From assembly GCF_024323335.1 (NCBI RefSeq), contig NC_066581.1:183288830-183352829 (forward strand): a stretch of DNA of 64,000 nucleotides, written 5' to 3'. This DNA is from Lathyrus oleraceus. Lineage: Eukaryota; Streptophyta; Magnoliopsida; Fabales; Fabaceae. Position numbers and translations under genes: made by a program. Numbering within the stretch: position 1 is the stretch's first letter; each line of letters opens with the position of its first letter. Positions 59,501-64,000 of this stretch are shown piece after piece. The notes beneath the pieces are model-generated. The model was given only the letters and a program-made list of their open reading frames with translations. It ran no database searches and had not been told where the DNA came from.

Positions 59501-60794
59501 TTCTAATTAAGTACACCGTACCTTACGATGTTCCTTAATTATTCTATCTCTCATCAATCCGTCCTTTGTGTGTGACCCTATAGGTTTTCGCGACGTTAGC
59601 AATTATATTAAATCACGCATTTAACATAATAAACAGTGAGCGGTATCTAGCAACACATCACTGCTACCCAAGTCACGAAAATGTCATGTGATCTGACAAA
59701 ACCTCCTGTGATAATAATTATGTGTATAATTACCCCTTTGCCCTTATGTTTATATTGAATACAAGGTATAGACCGTGTCACCCTTGTCCAGTTCAATATT
59801 GGGCCCATAGACATTTATCCTGTTACGCAGGATTGGCAAATTCCATCTAGGACACTCATGTCCCTCAGCATGCTTCGTGGAGTACCCATCAACTGTCTTT
59901 ATGGTTATCCAGTTACGGACAACGTTGGATCAACTATAAAGCACTCGACTCTACATCTAGGATCCATAGTGGTTTCAGGTCGAAGAGTGGTATACACTAT
60001 TATCACCATGAGAATAACTTATGACACTTTGAATAACTTTCTATATAGTATTCTCATAGCGGGTCAATCCGGTATAAATATTACTCCTAATATTCATACC
60101 TATGTTTAAGACTTGATAACTCTTTATCCATGATCCATGAGATGTGATCATCAGTCTACAAACATAATAGTCTTAATGCTTTAATGTTATCCCACTTCAC
60201 ATTAAAGCTTGACTACGGATACTTTAAGAATAGTGTCCTTATGTTTAATGTGTTCTCATGATTAAGTCACACTTAATACATTAAACGGACTATCTATTCC
60301 AGGGACTTTATTAATCAACCATAATAAAGAAAATGCCTTTAAATAATTCGATACAAGTACCAAAAGTATTGGCCTCTAGGGCTTACAGCAACAGTATATT
60401 CTCACCCCTTTCTTGTTTGCTTGGTTTTGTGGTGTGTTTTTTACAGATGATTAGTAAGACTGAGGTTCGTTGTTGCAGTAAGATGACTATTGCCTCTCAG
60501 CAGACTTTTATCTTCTGTATATTCTAGTTTTCGAATAAGAATGTTATGATCTGTAACACTGGAGATAAGGGAGTTCGTTTGTATTACTTTGATTTGTCTA
60601 TAATCAACTATTATGAGATTTTGATTATGATGTATTGATTCAGTTCTATTCAGACATGTTTTATGGTGTTTCTAAATAAATTTCCAATGTGCAAATTCTG
60701 TTGTTTTATGATTTATGAAGTATTTATGATAAAGTAACACCCTTTTCCTATTAATTTTATTTAAAATCTATTATTCGGGGTTTAGGGTGTTACA
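56554..60794. mobile_element. Solo LTR (probably gypsy), ~2.9 kb, itself interrupted
   Basis: The ends TGTAACGCC and GGTGTTACA form the short inverted repeat and TG...CA rule of an LTR, and TTTTG is duplicated on both sides. There is no RT, gag or integrase sequence and no second copy of the ends, so it looks like a solo LTR. Removing the copia-type insertion leaves about 2,880 bases. TGTAAC-type ends occur in chromovirus (Tekay-like) LTRs of plants, so that lineage is possible. Two diverged copies of a block with 'tcctatggtggggatcgt' lie near 58691 and 58746. Confidence 0.75.
59037..60393 (-). mobile_element. Ty1/copia-type solo LTR
   Basis: On the plus strand it starts TGTTGGAGAATAGCC and ends CTTACAGCAACA, with GTATA duplicated at 59032-59036 and 60394-60398. 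Length is 1,357 bases. The end block 'ttggcctctagggcttac' and the 'gcgcagcggaat' block are familiar from copia LTRs. A TATA-like CTATAAATAG near 59390-59402 reads better on the minus strand, so orientation is given as minus with limited confidence. No internal region or second LTR is present. Confidence 0.8.
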
Positions 60795-61051
60795 TTTTGC
60801 GCAAAGCGCGGTCTGCGAGTGTAGTAAAAAAAATTAATTTTATCAGGCCTTCCCCAATTCACCCAAGGCCCATTTGTGTGAGAAACTCTTTCAAACCAAG
60901 AGTCCACACTCATTCACTCATTTACCTCATTCTTTCACATTTGAAACCCTAGCCCTCATTCTCTCTACTCACATTCTTAAACCTATTTCCATTTTTCTTA
61001 GTATCAATTCACAAGGTATTTACATTCATCCTCTCTGCATTAACTCACAAG
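60795..61051 (+). promoter_or_regulatory. Upstream region and leader of outer Athila ORF3
   Basis: It begins with a GCGCAAAGCGCGGTCTG motif (60799-60815, partner of those at 56468-56546) and an AT stretch ('aaaaaaaattaatttt') duplicated from about 56511. A pyrimidine-rich, leader-like stretch follows ('ctcattcactcatttacctc'). It ends in a strong splice donor AAG|GTATGT. No clear TATA box is seen. Confidence 0.45.
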
Positions 61052-61466
61052 GTATGTTCATGTTATTTTCGTATTCAATCATAAATTTTTCATATGGGTA
61101 TGTTAAGTTTGGATTTTCAATTTGCATGTTAGATAATTGTCCCTTTGTGCTTGGTAATCCATGTTTAGGTTAAAATAAAATACAGAGCTGTTGAAATTAT
61201 TTACTATGTGACTGTTAACTTTGTGAATAGTTGTGGTTAAGACTGTTTAGGTTGAGAAGCTTTGTGCAAATAGTGCACAAAAGCACGTTTTTGCGCTAGT
61301 CAGAGAATGTGGCGCTTAGTGTGCCTGTTGCTGCTCAATTTCATATTTGTGTACTTTTTGTGATGTTTAACATTGATGTGTTGTCGAGAGGGAGTGCATA
61401 AGGACTTTTTTTAGGGATTTGTATTTGTTTATGATGGGTTTGTGATGGTTTTTCTGATTTTTGCAG
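61052..61466 (+). other. Predicted intron directly before ORF3 ATG
   Basis: Donor AAG|GTATGTTC at 61051/61052 and acceptor TTTCTGATTTTTGCAG ending at 61466, immediately followed by ATG. Length is 415 bases with a T-rich interior. Splicing would place the ORF3 start codon first in the leader. Confidence 0.5.
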
Positions 61467-62657
61467 ATGAGTCCTAAACTCGGCGCTTCCAAAAAGCAAA
61501 AGACAACTGTTGGATCATCCTCTACACAAAGACCCAGAGATGGTTCGTTTAACCATAACAAGTTTTTGGGGCCTGACCAAGAGTTTAGGTATAGAGATTT
61601 GGCTAACCGGAGTATTTAGTCAGAAAGGACATTTAATATCCATCCCGAGGGTCAGTTTAGAGATTGTTTAGCTCTTATTGAGGGACATAATTGGAAAAAG
61701 TTGATGACTCCACCAACCAGCTTGAACTACGAAATTGTCCGGGAGTTCTATGTTAATGTGATCCCCATTGAAGGTGTGCCTTACTCCTTCACGACCATGG
61801 TGATAGGAAGGCAAGTTTATTTTTCTAGGGATGCGATCAATGAATACATAGGCAACCCTCTCACCTTGGAAGATGATGAGTTGTGTTAGTATGCAAATAG
61901 GCTTTCCCGAGGAGATTGTAATTTTGAGCTGGTTAAGGATGTTTTGATGCTCCCAAGTAGGACTTATGTTACTAATGCTTTAGGGCATCCTACAAAATTC
62001 AATAGGTGGGATCTTAACACCGCTGCTCAGGTATTAATGACTCTGGTCCTTTACAATATAAGACCCATGAGTAATACTTCCTCTATTCCCATGGATACTG
62101 CCTATTTGTTATATTACATTATTGATGAGGGACAAGTTTATGTGGAAAGGATAATTGCTAATGAGATGAAAATGATCGCTTCAAGCGGTCATCATTTGGG
62201 TAACAGAACTCCTTCTGCATTAGCTTTTCCAGGTCTGATTATAGGATTGTGCCAAAAGGCCCGTGTTTCACTTCCATATATGGTTCATGAAACCATTGAT
62301 GGTGAAGTAAATGACAGGTACATAGAGAGGCATTGTGTGCCAAGGTAAGCACGTGTTAGAAATGCACAGGCCCCTCCTGCTCAGTAACATGTTTTTGATG
62401 AGAGAGCTTCTTGTTCCTACACATGGGATATGTTTGAAGCTAACCAAATATCTTTCATGTTTATGCATGATTCTATGCATCAGCTGCAATTGCAGATCAG
62501 GGTGCCTCATATTAATCATAGCCTTGGTACTCGAGAGGAATTCTAGGCTCATGCTAATTGGCCCGAGGGAAGACCATTTCAACCAGAGGAAACAGTTGGT
62601 GTTGAAGTGGAGACAAATGGGAAACAGTTGAAGAAAAAAGTGAAGAAGGGGAAATAA
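61467..62657 (+). pseudogene. Outer Athila ORF3 (plant transposon protein type), five stops
   Basis: The frame opens MSPKLGASKKQKTTVGSSST with a basic Ser/Thr-rich start. It continues 'GHNWKKLMTPPTSLNYEIVR', 'EFYVNVIPIEGVPYSFTT' and 'YFSRDAINEYIGNPLTLEDD', the conserved start of the putative plant transposon protein domain. Then come 'LPSRTYVTNALGHPTKFNRW' and 'GLIIGLCQKARVSLP', and a basic tail ending at 62657. TAG/TAA stops lie at 61617, 61887, 62346, 62385 and 62544, all in one frame with no frameshift over 396 codons. The function of the family is unknown. It occupies the same place as ORF3a/b in the inner element. Confidence 0.8.
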
Positions 62658-64000
62658 TGAGTGAATGATGATGGATAATCCTTTTGTGACGAATTTAGTT
62701 TTCTTTTATGTTTTATGTTGCATAGACAAATTTTGGTCCATCCTTTATATGGATGAGGATTTGTAGTACTTTGGTGGCATTATATGTCACCTTGAATTTT
62801 TGGACACTATAATTTTTGTGGTGGTTTTTGATTTAATAAATTTAAGTTGTTAGTTTAATTTGTGTAGTTTTTTATTATTATGTAGTTTAATTTAATTTCA
62901 AGTCATTGGAGTTTTTTTTAATTTTTTTGTGTGTGTTTCAAGTTTGATTGACTTGAAGAAACAAGGTTGTTGCTTCCATGATTGGTAGTGATGAATGCAA
63001 ATATAATGGTAATGATAGTGCTTAAAAAGATGTACAAAGGTAAGGTACATGTTTATTGCTTTCTAAACCATAACATAAATATGAAACTTGTAATTTGTGA
63101 AAATAACATGTCATTCATTCTTTTCCAATTCTTGTTCATTTCTTGAATCACTTTATTTTATAGCTTAATTGTGAGGAGACCTTCCATTATACTATATGCA
63201 CAGGAGACCAACAATGCTTGTTTTAACTCGGTTTTCTTATGTTTAATTTTGCATTTGAGCTGAATTGTGTAAAGCATGAAAATGATAAAAGGCAAAATTT
63301 TTATTTCGAGCACAACCACTTGACCAATAATAACCTACCCTACGAGTGAGCGAGAATTCATTAACCACTTTTAGCCTTTATGTCAGGATCCATATCGGTT
63401 TTTGAACTATGAAACTTGTGCATAAATAATTAGTTCATCACCGATTTTTGAATGGATTGTGAATTTCTTGAAACACTTGAACCATCAACCATAAATTATG
63501 GTTGAAATTTTATCCCTTTGCCTTAGAAAGTTTGGGAGCATTGTAGTTATAATGATTGGTTGTATTCAAGTTGGGGAGAAAAAGGTTGGTTGCTAAGTTG
63601 TTGAAAAAGAAAGAAAATTGTGAAAAAAGAGAAGAAATATAGAAAGTGCTTGAAAGAAAAAGTGGCAAACATTTTTGTGCTAACAATTGTGATCAATGGT
63701 ATATCCCATGTGTAAAAGAAAAATGGTTAATGTAGTTGTAAAGAGAAAAAGAATGTGATTTTTGAATGCTCTCTTAGGTTTTGCAACTTTGTTTTAATTA
63801 CCTTGAGAAATGACCCTTCTTTGTTAACCAAGACACATTACAACCCTTGAAGTCCTCTGTGATTTTATGCTTTTAATTTTAATTGCTTGGATGAATGCAT
63901 AAGTTGACCTAGATGTTAGCAAGATTGTTGTGTGTGAGTCAAGTCCCTCATTTTTGCTCTTCATCACAAATTGAAGATGTGTGTTGGGTGTGATTCATAT
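62658..64000 (+). other. 3' non-coding region of outer Athila, LTR not reached
   Basis: No gene is supported. It contains A-rich tracts with 'aagttggggagaaaaagg' near 63570 and 'gttgttgaaaaagaaagaaa' near 63595, common in Athila 3' regions of legumes as I recall them. No match to the 5' LTR start TGATAAGGGCC was found before 64000, so the right LTR lies beyond the window. Confidence 0.6.

Larger units (their letters stand above)
16198..64000 (+). mobile_element. Outer Athila-type Ty3/gypsy retrotransposon (right end outside window)
   Basis: The element runs as 5' LTR (16198-17438), Athila-type primer site, gag, protease, RT, RNase H, integrase (split at 22438/55714), a spacer (split at 56553/60795), an ORF3 at 61467-62657 and a long 3' non-coding region. 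The 3' LTR is not reached by 64000. Two insertions lie inside: the inner Athila (22444-55708) and an LTR-type insertion (56554-60794). Gag and pol carry many frameshifts, more than either younger element, which fits its being the oldest of the nested set. It landed in the Tat 3' remnant ending at 16197. Confidence 0.88.

Noticed and set aside
59858..60109. 83-codon ORF inside the copia-type solo LTR
   Set aside because: It lies wholly within a non-coding LTR and has no recognisable domain.

Overview
This window is plant nuclear DNA built almost entirely from transposable elements. I see no ordinary host gene. It is AT-rich, with reverse transcriptase, RNase H and integrase remnants of Ty3/gypsy and Ty1/copia type. 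A roughly 20 kb Ogre-type element with LTRs of about 4.5-4.8 kb points to a legume, most likely of the pea/vetch tribe Fabeae, where Ogre elements are known to be abundant. The host assignment is inference.

Layout. 1-16197 is an old mosaic: a possible Ogre/Tat-like LTR remnant with about 240-bp tandem repeats (1-1800); a gypsy gag (3806-4231 and 8767-9050) split by a CACTA-like DNA transposon carrying a plant En/Spm-type transposase remnant and an Ulp1-like peptidase remnant (about 4232-8766); a diverged 0.5 kb duplication (8965-10268); microsatellites; a MITE pair; an antisense copia RNase H remnant (14305-14740); and the 3' part of a Tat-type gypsy element with a minisatellite and an antisense ORF remnant (14741-16197).

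16198 to the window end is one old Athila-type element ('outer Athila', + strand). Its integrase is split by a second Athila-type element ('inner Athila', 22444-55708, + strand, target duplication CCAAG). The gag of that element is split by the Ogre element (24615-44594, - strand, target duplication GTTAC). The outer element is also split at 56554-60794 by a solo LTR (target duplication TTTTG), which holds a copia-type solo LTR (59037-60393, target duplication GTATA). The order of insertion is therefore readable, and the degree of decay agrees with it.

Gene content. The Ogre element has ORF1, gag, protease, a predicted intron between protease and RT, RT, RNase H, a second RNase H and integrase, all broken by stops. 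The inner Athila has one gag-pol frame broken only by stop codons, then two tandem homologous 'ORF3' (env-position) genes. The first is intact (409 codons). The second is frameshifted and sits behind a TATA box and a cluster of palindromes that resembles the element's own LTR promoter region. The outer Athila shows a parallel arrangement: a motif shared with its LTR lies upstream of its ORF3, followed by a pyrimidine-rich leader and a good candidate intron. These internal promoter-like modules are the most interesting signal in the window.
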